64,000 bases of DNA from Hydrogenovibrio sp. SC-1 (GTDB taxonomy: Bacteria > Pseudomonadota > Gammaproteobacteria > Thiomicrospirales > Thiomicrospiraceae), in the NCBI RefSeq assembly GCF_002848135.1, contig NZ_PKGB01000007.1, positions 62,001-126,000 on the forward strand. Direction: 5' to 3'. The notes under the pieces are model-generated. The model ran no database searches. It worked only from the letters and a program-made list of their open reading frames with translations, and had not been told where the DNA came from. Both the position numbers and the translations under genes were made by a program. This document shows positions 55,899-64,000 of this stretch, in pieces (within the stretch, counting starts at the first letter, position 1; the number at the start of each line of letters is the position of its first letter).

Positions 55899-57083
55899 TT
55901 ACTTTTGTTGCATAAACTGGTCAATACGATTGAGGGCTTCGACCAAGTTTTCCATGCTGGTGGCGAAGGAAATTCGTAGATGTCCTGCTGCGCCAAAACC
56001 AGAGCCAGGAACGGCAGCGACATCAACTGTTTCTAAAATGGCCGTGGCAAGATCAGCATCATTATCAAATCCTTTTATTTTCATGGCGTCTTTGACATCC
56101 ATAAATGCATAGAAAGCTCCTGCTGCAGGCAAACATTTGAATCCTGGAATCGCATTCACACGTTCAACGACAAATTCATGGCGTTTTTTAAATTGAACAA
56201 GCATGGTTTGAATGCAGTCTTGCGGGCCATTCAAAGCTTCTACCGAGGCGGCTTGCGAAATAGAACAAGGGTTTGAGGTGCTTTGGGACTGCACCTTACG
56301 CATGGCGGTAATTAAGTCTTTGGGGCCTGCAGCATAACCAATACGCCACCCCGTCATGGAGTAGGCTTTTGATACGCCATTCATAACCACTGTGCGGTCT
56401 TTTAAATCGGGACAGACTTCAAGAATATTGGTAAAGGGCGTGTCGCTAAGCAAAATATGCTCATACATATCATCAGAGGCAATCACAATATTTGGGTGGG
56501 CGAGTAAAACTTCACCTAGCGCCCGTAATTCGTCTGCGGTATAAACCGCACCAGTTGGATTTGAAGGACTGTTAATCACCACCATTTTGGTTTTAGGCGT
56601 AATGGCTGCTTTAAGCTGTTCTGCGGTGATTTTGAACTGTTGCTCAATATCTGCTTCAATGATAATCGGTACACCACCGGCCAAGATCGCCATATCTGGG
56701 TAGGAAACCCAGTAGGGCGCGGGGATAATCACTTCGTCCCCATCATTTAATAGCCCTTGGCACAGGTTGAAAAAGCTCTGTTTGCCGCCTGAAGAAACCA
56801 AAATTTCATCATTTTGAAAGCTCAAGTGGTTATCCCGTTTGAATTTCTCAATAATGGCAGATTTTAATTCCGGTGTCCCATCGACGGCGGTATAGCGAGT
56901 TTGTCCGGAGTTAATCGCTGAAATGCCTGCTGCCTTGATATGGTCTGGAGTATCAAAGTCCGGTTCACCCGCGCCCAGACTGATAATATCTTTACCAGCG
57001 CGTTTGAGTTCAGCCGCTTTGGCAGAAATAACGAGGGTTAAGGAAGGTTGGACTCGGTTAACACGATTTGACAGTCTAGACAT
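55899..57083 (-). CDS. aspC: Class I aminotransferase, aspartate/prephenate type
   Basis: 394 residues. PLP-dependent fold type I: SLGAGEPDFDTPDHIKAA and YTAVDGTPELKSAI at the start, INSPSNPTGAVY, the PLP Lys in GVSKAYSMTGWRIGYAAGP, and VPGSGFGAAGHLRISFA. This matches the I-gamma aspartate aminotransferases (about 390-400 residues), some of which also use prephenate. The symbol follows common use and does not imply orthology with E. coli AspC, which is subgroup I-alpha. Divergent from uvrB. Confidence 0.88.
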   Translation of the reverse strand: MSRLSNRVNRVQPSLTLVISAKAAELKRAGKDIISLGAGEPDFDTPDHIKAAGISAINSGQTRYTAVDGTPELKSAIIEKFKRDNHLSFQNDEILVSSGGKQSFFNLCQGLLNDGDEVIIPAPYWVSYPDMAILAGGVPIIIEADIEQQFKITAEQLKAAITPKTKMVVINSPSNPTGAVYTADELRALGEVLLAHPNIVIASDDMYEHILLSDTPFTNILEVCPDLKDRTVVMNGVSKAYSMTGWRIGYAAGPKDLITAMRKVQSQSTSNPCSISQAASVEALNGPQDCIQTMLVQFKKRHEFVVERVNAIPGFKCLPAAGAFYAFMDVKDAMKIKGFDNDADLATAILETVDVAAVPGSGFGAAGHLRISFATSMENLVEALNRIDQFMQQK

Positions 57084-57332
57084 GGAAGTTGGATCTCATC
57101 AATAGTAAATGGCTGTCACCAACGTTAAGCCTAAGTCGCTTAAAAATAAAGCGCTTTAAGGTTTCGTTCAGTGACACGCTCAGGTAAAATATGACAATCA
57201 TTTTACAACCAAATGGATTTCTTTTTAAGAGAAAATTCAAGGCAATCTTATCAAGATGCCCTAGAACCCTTTTCAATCCGTTTTGGTCTGAAAGAAGTTC
57301 GACAAAAGATGAAAAGGATTATTCCCTCGGTT

Positions 57333-59381
57333 ATGGCAAAAGCATTTCAAATCGAATCTCAGTATCAACCTGCAGGTGACCAACCTAACGCCATTGCAGA
57401 ACTGGTTGAAGGTCTTGAAGATGGCGAAGCGTTTCAGACTTTGTTGGGCGTTACGGGGTCGGGAAAAACCTTTACCATGGCGAATGTCATTGCTCAGGTT
57501 CAGCGACCAACAATTATCTTAGCGCATAATAAAACCTTAGCCGCGCAGCTTTATGGCGAAATGAAAAGCTTTTTCCCGCACAATGCGGTTGAATATTTTG
57601 TTTCTTATTATGACTACTATCAGCCTGAAGCTTATGTCCCTGCATCGGATACCTATATTTCCAAAGACTCTTCGGTGAATGAGCAGATAGAGCAGTTACG
57701 TTTATCGGCTACCAAAGCATTATTGGAAAGGCCAGATGTGGTTTTGATTGCCACTGTGTCTGCGATTTATGGGTTAGGGGATCCGGATCAATATTTAAAA
57801 ATGATTTTGCAGCTGCGTTTAGGCGATAAGTTGACGCGTCAAATGATTTTAGAAAAGTTGGCCACCATGCAATATACCCGAAATGATTTGCAACTTTGGC
57901 GAGGGTGTTTTCGGGTGCGTGGGGATGTGATTGATGTGTTCCCAGCCGAGGCAGAAGAATATGCCGTACGCATTGAGTTATTTGATGACGAAGTCGATGC
58001 ACTGGCATGGTTTGATCCTCTAACCGGAGAAGTGCTAACACGACCGACTCGGGTAACCGTTTACCCTAAGTCACATTATGTAACCCCGAAAGAACGGGTG
58101 CTTGAAACTATAGAACAAATCAAGGTTGAGCTTAAACAGCGCTTAACTGAATTGCGAGATAATCATAAACTGGTTGAGGCGCAGCGTTTGGAAGAGCGGA
58201 CACGGCTCGATATCGAGATGATGACTGAACTGGGCTATTGCTCGGGGATTGAAAACTATTCTCGCTATTTGTCTGGACGTAATCAGGGCGAGGCCCCGCC
58301 AACCCTATTAGATTATCTGCCAGCAAATGCCTTGATGTTTATTGATGAGAGTCACGTTACCATTCCTCAAGTGGGTGGAATGTATAAGGGCGACCGTTCC
58401 CGAAAAGAGAATTTGGTGAATTTTGGCTTCCGGTTACCATCTGCGCTAGATAATCGTCCAATGCGTTTTGATGAATTTGAACGAATTTTGCCACAAACCA
58501 TTTTTGTGTCAGCGACCCCCTCGATCTATGAAGCAGAACACCAGTCTAAAGTGGTAGAGCAGGTGGTGCGCCCGACTGGTTTATTAGATCCTGAAATTGA
58601 AGTGCGTCCGGCTTTAACTCAGGTAGACGACTTACTCGGTGAAATCCGTTTAAGAGTGAATGTACAAGAGCGAGTTTTGGTCACAACCTTAACCAAGCGG
58701 ATGGCAGAAAATTTAACGGAATACTTGGAAGAGCATCAAGTTAGAGTACGCTATTTGCATTCGGATATTGATACGGTTGAGCGGATAGAGATTATTCGCG
58801 ATTTGCGACTTGGCGAATTTGATGTGTTGGTGGGGATTAACTTATTGCGAGAAGGTTTGGATATTCCAGAAGTGTCATTGGTTGCCATATTAGATGCCGA
58901 TAAAGAAGGGTTTTTACGTTCTGAACGATCCTTAATTCAAACGATTGGTCGTGCTGCACGAAATGTGGCAGGTAAGGCGATTTTGTATGCTGATAAAGTC
59001 ACGGTTTCTATGCAAAAAGCCATTGATGAAACCGAACGCAGACGTGCAAAACAAATTGCACACAATCTGGAACAGGGCATTACGCCGCAAAAGTTAAACA
59101 AAAAAGTCACCGATATTCTGGATGATTCACCTTATGCCAGTAGGCCAGGTTCTTCTGCGGATCAGTTAAGAGCGGCTGAAGCGGAGGGTGACTATCAACA
59201 AGAGTCTGGTCAAGCTGCAAGAAAGCGGATGACCCCTGCTCAGCAGGCGACCCAAATAAAACAGCTCGAAAAACAAATGCTTAAAGCCGCTAAAGATTTA
59301 GACTTTGAAAAAGCAGCAGAACTGAGAGATCAATTGAAGTCGCTTAAATCTTCACTGGTTGGGATAGGGGATTTGCGTTAA
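57333..59381 (+). CDS. uvrB: Excinuclease ABC subunit B
   Basis: 682 residues from the ATG at 57333. This start makes the Walker A GVTGSGKT fall at 39-46, exactly as in E. coli UvrB; in-frame ATGs at 57309 and 57213 are alternatives, and 57309 would add eight residues. Seen: [17 protein letters not shown] (beta-hairpin), [49 protein letters not shown] and a UVR domain at the end ([16 protein letters not shown]). It checks damage and loads UvrC in nucleotide excision repair. No LexA box of the CTGT-N8-ACAG type was seen upstream. Confidence 0.94.
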   Translation: MAKAFQIESQYQPAGDQPNAIAELVEGLEDGEAFQTLLGVTGSGKTFTMANVIAQVQRPTIILAHNKTLAAQLYGEMKSFFPHNAVEYFVSYYDYYQPEAYVPASDTYISKDSSVNEQIEQLRLSATKALLERPDVVLIATVSAIYGLGDPDQYLKMILQLRLGDKLTRQMILEKLATMQYTRNDLQLWRGCFRVRGDVIDVFPAEAEEYAVRIELFDDEVDALAWFDPLTGEVLTRPTRVTVYPKSHYVTPKERVLETIEQIKVELKQRLTELRDNHKLVEAQRLEERTRLDIEMMTELGYCSGIENYSRYLSGRNQGEAPPTLLDYLPANALMFIDESHVTIPQVGGMYKGDRSRKENLVNFGFRLPSALDNRPMRFDEFERILPQTIFVSATPSIYEAEHQSKVVEQVVRPTGLLDPEIEVRPALTQVDDLLGEIRLRVNVQERVLVTTLTKRMAENLTEYLEEHQVRVRYLHSDIDTVERIEIIRDLRLGEFDVLVGINLLREGLDIPEVSLVAILDADKEGFLRSERSLIQTIGRAARNVAGKAILYADKVTVSMQKAIDETERRRAKQIAHNLEQGITPQKLNKKVTDILDDSPYASRPGSSADQLRAAEAEGDYQQESGQAARKRMTPAQQATQIKQLEKQMLKAAKDLDFEKAAELRDQLKSLKSSLVGIGDLR

Positions 59382-59440
59382 GATAGCGCTGCCTTGTTAA
59401 GGTAACAAAATAGCAAGAATGAATTTCGAAGGTTAGGTGA

Positions 59441-60271
59441 ATGGCAACAATAGGTGAAATGATAAAAATTGGCCAGCAAGCGGTAGTGAGGCTAATGGGG
59501 GTGAACTTGATCGCCCTTTTATCGCTGTCAGTTCAGGCAGCTCCAGCACCTACTCAGCAGCAAACCTTGCAAAAAGCAGAGGCTGCTTTACAGCAACAGG
59601 ACTATCAAACCACTATTGAGATATTAACGCCTTTACATCTGGCAGAACCTGCGAATTTAATTGTTGGTAATAATTTGGCAGTGGCTTATATCCGACAACA
59701 ACGTTATGAACAAGCCCAACAGGTGCTGGAAACGGTTCTTAATAAAATACCCAAAATTGCAACCTTGCGAAACAATTTACAACAAATCTATGCTTATCAG
59801 GCTCAGTTGGCTTATCAAAATGTTTTTAATGCCGATGAAATATCTCAGCCGAAGGGTGAGTGGATACTCTTTGCGAACTATGATATTGATCCGGCTGAAG
59901 TGGCGGCTTTAAAGCAGGTCAAGCGTGATATCGCTGAGGTGACGCAACAGCTTGAAACCTGGCGTTCGGCATGGTCTGAGCAAAATTTATCCGTCTACCT
60001 TGCCAGTTATCAATCCGATTATTATGATGAAGACTTTCAAAACCGCCAGGCTTGGGAAAAAAATCGGCAATTTAGTGTGAAGGGGCCGCGTTATATTCAG
60101 ATTCAACTTCAAGATATTTCAGTGGTTCCAATCGCCAAAGAGGTGATACAAGTTCAGTTTTGGCAAGCCTATGAATCGAATCGCTTTAAAGACAGAGTGC
60201 GCAAAAAATTACTTTGGCAAAAATCTCCGCAAGGTTGGAAAATTATGAAAGAAGCGGTGATTTATGAGTAG
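59441..60271 (+). CDS. Exported TPR protein with a C-terminal NTF2-like domain
   Basis: 276 residues. Signal peptide ends near SVQA (~32). Two or three TPR-like repeats follow (LQKAEAALQQQDYQTTIEILTPLHL, NNLAVAYIRQQRYEQAQQVLETVL). The last ~110 residues (VTQQLETWRSAWSEQNLSVYLASY ... WKIMKEAVIYE) look like the NTF2/SnoaL-like domain found at the ends of some L,D-transpeptidases (Cds6 type). Its stop overlaps the next start (ATGAGTAG), so it is likely a partner of that L,D-transpeptidase. Start could also be the ATG at 59459. Confidence 0.72.
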   Translation: MATIGEMIKIGQQAVVRLMGVNLIALLSLSVQAAPAPTQQQTLQKAEAALQQQDYQTTIEILTPLHLAEPANLIVGNNLAVAYIRQQRYEQAQQVLETVLNKIPKIATLRNNLQQIYAYQAQLAYQNVFNADEISQPKGEWILFANYDIDPAEVAALKQVKRDIAEVTQQLETWRSAWSEQNLSVYLASYQSDYYDEDFQNRQAWEKNRQFSVKGPRYIQIQLQDISVVPIAKEVIQVQFWQAYESNRFKDRVRKKLLWQKSPQGWKIMKEAVIYE

Positions 60272-61382
60272 CCATCTTCAGATGCCGATTTGGAAACTGT
60301 TAGCCTTTTGGCTTTGTTTTTTGCCGATGCCGTTATTGGCTGCTGACGTTTCGGATGCAGTTGAGACAGAAAAAAAATTGCTGACGGGTTTTCAAGCAAT
60401 TCAGACCTTTGCATTTGACCAAGGGTTGCAGGATTTTGAAAGTTTGGCACAACAAATTCCAAGTTATCAATTAGCAAAAATGTTGAAGGCTGATTTATAT
60501 GCCATTAAGGCTGGTCGAATGGACTTGTTACAGCGTTTCCATGCTCAAAACAAGGCGCAATCATTATTGATGGAAGCCAAGGTTCGTTGGCAAGGCCATG
60601 CGCACGCAGAATCCAAACGTGGAAACTGGGAAAACCTATTGGCGCAATATGTGTTAAAAACCAGTCAAGAGCCGCATTTATTAATTGTCGATAGTGAGGC
60701 GCATCGAATTTATGTTTACCAATCGACTGAAAATGGCTACCAAGAAGTCGCTAATTTTTATGTGACTTTGGGACAGAAAGGGACCGGAAAACGTTTTCGT
60801 GGTGATATGAAAACGCCAATCGGGATTTACCGAATTGAGAAGAATTTGGCCGATGAACGTTTGCCGGAGTTGTATGGGGTTGGTGCCTTAACGTTGGATT
60901 ATCCTAATAGTTGGGATCAGCGTAAAGGGCGTACGGGTTCCGGTATTTGGCTACATGGTACGCCAAGATCGACGTACAGTCGCGCGCCTTTAGCCAGTCG
61001 AGGTTGTGTGGTTTTAAATAATTCTGCGATGGAAGTGTTACTGCACCAATATCGATTGCCTCTCTCAACCCCTGTGATTATTACTCAAGGAGCTGATGTT
61101 GCGGCTTCGGTACAAGAAACAGGTACAAAATCCGCAGTCTTATCTCAAATTAATCAATGGTTAAGAACCCAACAAACCTATCATGTGGATTGGCAAAAAG
61201 TCAGTGTCTATCGCTACCCAGGAGAAGAAGAAGTTTATTATGTAGGCTTCCCAACTGAGGCGGGTCAATGGGTTGAGCAATACTGGCAGAAACAGTCAGA
61301 TCAACAAGCACCTTGGCATTTGGTCCATGAGTCCGTTCAGCCATCTCATCAAGCAATTCAATTATTGAGCGCATCGCTCTAA
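60264..61382 (+). CDS. L,D-transpeptidase (YkuD family)
   Basis: 372 residues with a signal peptide (to about LLAA, residue 27). The YkuD domain (~135-275) has LLIVDSEAHRIYVYQ, KTPIGIYRI, and the active-site set SGIWLHGTPRST...ASRGCVVLN with the nucleophile Cys. Such enzymes make 3-3 peptidoglycan crosslinks or attach lipoproteins. A C-terminal ~80-residue domain (WKV-like YRYPGEEEVYYVGFPTE) resembles the NTF2-like tail of related proteins. Pairs with the upstream TPR gene. It ends in front of the convergent M14 gene. Confidence 0.86.
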   Translation: MSSHLQMPIWKLLAFWLCFLPMPLLAADVSDAVETEKKLLTGFQAIQTFAFDQGLQDFESLAQQIPSYQLAKMLKADLYAIKAGRMDLLQRFHAQNKAQSLLMEAKVRWQGHAHAESKRGNWENLLAQYVLKTSQEPHLLIVDSEAHRIYVYQSTENGYQEVANFYVTLGQKGTGKRFRGDMKTPIGIYRIEKNLADERLPELYGVGALTLDYPNSWDQRKGRTGSGIWLHGTPRSTYSRAPLASRGCVVLNNSAMEVLLHQYRLPLSTPVIITQGADVAASVQETGTKSAVLSQINQWLRTQQTYHVDWQKVSVYRYPGEEEVYYVGFPTEAGQWVEQYWQKQSDQQAPWHLVHESVQPSHQAIQLLSASL

Positions 61383-61402
61383 TTATGGGAAGCCTCTAGA
61401 GC

Positions 61403-62281
61403 TTAATCCGATGCGCCAATCTTGGTTTCTACCCAGGTTTCAATGTCCTTGAGCATATGTTGAATTTCCTGAGTAGAAGGCATCGTCCCCGCTGATCTTA
61501 ACTCTAACGTTAATACCGGAATATTTAAGTATTCACCCGCATAGCGGCCTAAAGACCCCGGGTAAGTCCCAAGAGCACGGTGACGCAGGTGTCCGATTTT
61601 ATTGGGCAAGGCATGTTCTGGGCCATCATAATCGAGCAGTCCATAAGGTGCGTGCAGTGAAATAATCGCATCTGGTTGGAAACGTTCAATAAGTTGAACC
61701 AACCACTGGGTTTCCGGTTCGCTATTTGCATTATCACCCGGGAAGCGGCGTGGGTTTGCTCCGGTATGGGTTTGCCAGGTTTTTAGTGCCAGTTTTTGCC
61801 AATCCGGTGATGGGAAATTGCGATTTAAATCGACGGTATTGGCATTGGTACGGGTTGCTGGAGATTGAAACAGGCCATCCGGATTGGCTAAGGGTAAAAA
61901 TAGCCAGTGGTAATCGGTTGAGGTTGTGGGCTGCAATAGCGTTCTTAGCCAAATGTAGGTCAGGCTAATGGCGGCATATTCATCACCATGAATACCACCA
62001 ATAAATAAAATACGCCCTTTTGGCGGTAGCGTGTTGGGCTTGGGAACGACTTCCTTATAGGTGAGTGGCCGTTGTTCAACGCTTTGATGTTTAAAGCTGG
62101 CATGGAGCTGTAGAGCCAAACACTCTTGGTGTTTGACGGTGCGCAATTTCTTGGATAAGTCTTCACAAAACTGCTGGGTGATTTCAGAAATAGTAGGCTG
62201 CGGTGTTTGTGCATAACTACTAAAAGTCATTGTAAACGTCAGTAAAAAAAGCCAGGCCTGGTGGGTTTTTATCAGTTTCAC
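61403..62281 (-). CDS. M14 zinc carboxypeptidase, MpaA-like
   Basis: 292 residues, starting with GTG at 62281, two bases after the pilU stop. Signal peptide ends near SSYA (~24). M14 residues: GGIHGDEYAA (HxxE zinc ligands), TRTNANTVDLNRNFP (Arg), ISLHAPYGLLDY (His ligand) and TLELRSAG (catalytic Glu). It resembles MpaA, which trims gamma-D-Glu-mDAP from murein peptides, but MpaA is cytoplasmic and this one is exported. It could act on stem peptides. Likely same transcript as pilT-pilU. Confidence 0.82.
   Translation of the reverse strand: MKLIKTHQAWLFLLTFTMTFSSYAQTPQPTISEITQQFCEDLSKKLRTVKHQECLALQLHASFKHQSVEQRPLTYKEVVPKPNTLPPKGRILFIGGIHGDEYAAISLTYIWLRTLLQPTTSTDYHWLFLPLANPDGLFQSPATRTNANTVDLNRNFPSPDWQKLALKTWQTHTGANPRRFPGDNANSEPETQWLVQLIERFQPDAIISLHAPYGLLDYDGPEHALPNKIGHLRHRALGTYPGSLGRYAGEYLNIPVLTLELRSAGTMPSTQEIQHMLKDIETWVETKIGASD
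62252..62261. repeat. CCAGGCCTGG copy inside the M14 peptidase signal peptide
   Basis: Exact copy on the minus strand within His-Gln-Ala-Trp-Leu, just ten codons from the start. Confidence 0.9.
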
Positions 62282-62283
62282 GC

Positions 62284-63447
62284 TTAATCTTTCTCTGTTT
62301 CGGGTGTCGGTTGCATCGTTAGTTCTGCATCGTTAGCTTGTTCTGATACAAGATTATCTGGCAAAGGGCGTTGACTATTCAGTTTGATATTCAATCGAAG
62401 GTCATTTAAGGAGTCCGCATTGCGTAGAGCGTCTTCGTAACGAATAGCTCCGGCTTCGTAAAGTTCAAATAATGCTTGATCAAAAGTTTGCATCCCTTGA
62501 GATTGCGATGCTTTCATCAGCGTTTTCATCTCACTGACTTGACCATTGAAGATTAACTCTGACATCCGAGGGGTATTGATAAGCACTTCCACGGCGGCAA
62601 TCCGTCCACCCCCTTCTTTGGGAAGCAAACGTTGGGAAACAATGGCTTTGAGGTTGAGCGAAAGATCCATCAATAACTGTGCACGTCTTTCTTCTGGGAA
62701 AAAATTAATAATTCGGTCTAATGCTTGATTGGTGTTATTAGCATGGAGCGTAGATAGGCATAGATGGCCTGTTTCGGCAAAGGTAACTGCCTGCTCCATG
62801 GTTTCGGAAGAACGCACTTCTCCAATCAGGATGACATCTGGGGCTTGGCGTAGGGTATTTTTTAATGCCGTTTCATAGGAGTCAGTATCGACGCCCACCT
62901 CTCGTTGAGTGACTATGCAACTGTGGTGCTGGTGAACATATTCAATCGGGTCTTCAATGGTAATAATGTGACCTTGGGTGGAGCGATTGCGATGATCAAT
63001 TAAACTGGCCAATGAAGTCGATTTCCCCGATCCAGTGCCGCCCACGAATAAAATCAACCCATGTTTTTCTAGTATCAATTCTTTTAATTTTTGTGGTAGG
63101 TTCAGTTTCTCAAAATCGGGAATAGTGGCTTCAATACGACGAATAACACAGCCAGCCATGCCTTGTTGAATAAAGGCACTGACACGAAATCGGCTGACAT
63201 TGGGCAATTGATAGGCAAAATTGGATTCGTTATGTTCAGCAAACTGGCTTTGTTGACTCGGTGTCATCAGCCCTAAAATCAATTGTCGAGCAGCTTCTGC
63301 GCTTAAAGGATCCTTGGTTAAGGCTTGAAGCTGACCTTCTTTTTTAATTGAAACGGGCGCATTGGCCGTAATAAAAAGGTCTGATCCTTGTTGTTTCACA
63401 AAGGCATTCAATAGGGTATGGAGTTGCTGCTGTAACGCTGAAGACAT
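62284..63447 (-). CDS. pilU: Type IV pilus retraction ATPase PilU
   Basis: 387 residues. PilT/PilU hexameric ATPase with SDLFITANAPVSIKKEG, Walker A GGTGSGKSTSL, IEDPIEYVHQHHSCIVTQREVGVDT, the Walker B-like LIGEVRSSETM and the His box STLHANNTNQALDRI. It differs from PilT in lacking an AIRNLIRE motif (here RMSELIFNG) and in its longer acidic tail. It assists PilT in pilus retraction. Eleven bases after pilT. Confidence 0.93.
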   Translation of the reverse strand: MSSALQQQLHTLLNAFVKQQGSDLFITANAPVSIKKEGQLQALTKDPLSAEAARQLILGLMTPSQQSQFAEHNESNFAYQLPNVSRFRVSAFIQQGMAGCVIRRIEATIPDFEKLNLPQKLKELILEKHGLILFVGGTGSGKSTSLASLIDHRNRSTQGHIITIEDPIEYVHQHHSCIVTQREVGVDTDSYETALKNTLRQAPDVILIGEVRSSETMEQAVTFAETGHLCLSTLHANNTNQALDRIINFFPEERRAQLLMDLSLNLKAIVSQRLLPKEGGGRIAAVEVLINTPRMSELIFNGQVSEMKTLMKASQSQGMQTFDQALFELYEAGAIRYEDALRNADSLNDLRLNIKLNSQRPLPDNLVSEQANDAELTMQPTPETEKD

Positions 63448-63458
63448 ACCGACACCTC

Positions 63459-64000
63459 TTAAATAAAGTCCGCTTTATTAGCGGCTTTTTGGCGGGCAGC
63501 CTCTTTGGTGATAGTGCGATTATTGACCAATCGCATTAAATCTTGATCAAGGGTTTGCATGCCGATTTTATTGGATGTTTGAATGATTGAGGTCATCTGC
63601 GGCACCTTATCCTCGCGAATTAAATTGCGAATGGCAGACGTGCCCAACATGATTTCATGAGCCGCGACTCGACCGCCTCCTTGCTTTCTCAGTAGGGTCT
63701 GTGAAATCACGGCTTTCAGTGATTCCGATAACATCGAACGCACCATCGCCTTCTCAGCGGCAGGAAAAACATCAATAATACGATCAATGGTCTTGGCCGC
63801 TGAACTAGTGTGTAAGGTGCCGAATACGAGGTGACCCGTTTCAGCTGCGGTCAGAGCTAGGCTTATGGTTTCTAAATCGCGCATTTCGCCGACAAGAATG
63901 ACGTCAGGATCTTCCCGTAATGCTGAACGCAAGGCTGCACCAAAGCTGCGGGTATCACGGTTCACTTCTCGTTGATTGACCAGAGCGCGTTTGGATTGGT
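63459..64000 (-). CDS. pilT: Twitching motility ATPase PilT, C-terminal part (cut by window edge)
   Basis: About 180 codons visible, running off the right edge. The frame is open to base 64000, reading KRALVNQREVNRDT then RSFGAALRSALREDPDVILVGEMRD (Walker B) and TLHTSSAAKTIDRIIDVFP (His box). AIRNLIREDKVPQM is the PilT-specific motif. The GTG at 63965 is internal and is not the start. PilT drives pilus retraction. Confidence 0.93.
   Translation of the reverse strand, partial: QSKRALVNQREVNRDTRSFGAALRSALREDPDVILVGEMRDLETISLALTAAETGHLVFGTLHTSSAAKTIDRIIDVFPAAEKAMVRSMLSESLKAVISQTLLRKQGGGRVAAHEIMLGTSAIRNLIREDKVPQMTSIIQTSNKIGMQTLDQDLMRLVNNRTITKEAARQKAANKADFI

Noticed and set aside
57084-57332. LexA box controlling uvrB
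   Set aside because: No CTGT-N8-ACAG pattern was found in the upstream region.
63459-63965. A short stand-alone PilT-like gene starting at 63965
   Set aside because: The frame continues upstream to the window end with conserved PilT residues, so the GTG is internal.
1-64000. CRISPR arrays, tRNA or rRNA genes, insertion sequences
   Set aside because: No regularly spaced repeats, no tRNA T-loop patterns and no transposase-like proteins were noticed on reading through the window.

Overview
The window looks like chromosome from a mesophilic, moderate-GC (mid-40s percent by eye) gammaproteobacterium. The mix of genes points towards the Thiomicrospira/Hydrogenovibrio/Thiomicrorhabdus group of sulfur- and hydrogen-oxidising autotrophs: a hydrogenase maturation gene (hypF), an exported alpha-type carbonic anhydrase, a c-type cytochrome, many chemoreceptors and cyclic-di-GMP proteins, and twitching-pilus ATPases. 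This assignment is inference from gene content. No rRNA, tRNA, CRISPR array, integrase or transposase was seen, and gene order and composition look like ordinary chromosome.

Layout. 1-2.6 kb: the end of hypF and a Cu(I) P-type ATPase. 2.7-8.6 kb: a DUF4389 membrane protein, a catabolic-type acetolactate synthase, and a complete sdhCDAB-sdhE operon. 8.6-19.7 kb: a soluble zinc-binding chemoreceptor, an unknown membrane-anchored protein, Hsp20, alpha-carbonic anhydrase lipoprotein, a periplasmic copper chaperone, an OlsF-like double acyltransferase, a SWIM-SNF2 helicase, and a divergent TetR/MAPEG pair with a visible operator-like palindrome. 19.7-26 kb: phosphoglucomutase, a small HTH protein, a small His-rich exported protein with a TonB-dependent receptor, a CbpA-like co-chaperone and a PilZ protein. 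26-38 kb: a Tat-exported TRAP binding protein, a three-gene set (amide/urea-type binding protein, diguanylate cyclase, degenerate GGDEF-EAL protein), cytochrome c, SppA-like lipoprotein and a poly-HAMP chemoreceptor. 38-51.8 kb: DeaD helicase, a GGDEF-EAL protein, the TRAP membrane subunits, a pirin/LysR pair, an RND efflux pair and an HD-GYP protein. 51.9-64 kb: yrfG/nudE, two lipoproteins, aspartate-type aminotransferase, uvrB, an L,D-transpeptidase with a TPR partner, an M14 peptidase, and pilU/pilT running off the right edge.

How it works together. Three themes recur. The first is cyclic-di-GMP and surface behaviour: a PilZ receptor, one intact diguanylate cyclase, two GGDEF-EAL proteins with damaged cyclase sites, one HD-GYP phosphodiesterase, two chemoreceptors and PilT/PilU. 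The second is metal handling: the copper ATPase, the PCuAC chaperone, and a receptor with a His-rich helper. The third is central carbon and energy: succinate dehydrogenase, acetolactate synthase, TRAP uptake, carbonic anhydrase.

The most unusual signal is not a gene. The palindromic decamer CCAGGCCTGG occurs 13 times exactly, plus several 9/10 matches, on a spacing of roughly 5 kb. It lies both inside reading frames and at the centre of intergenic hairpins. Chance expectation is far below one copy.
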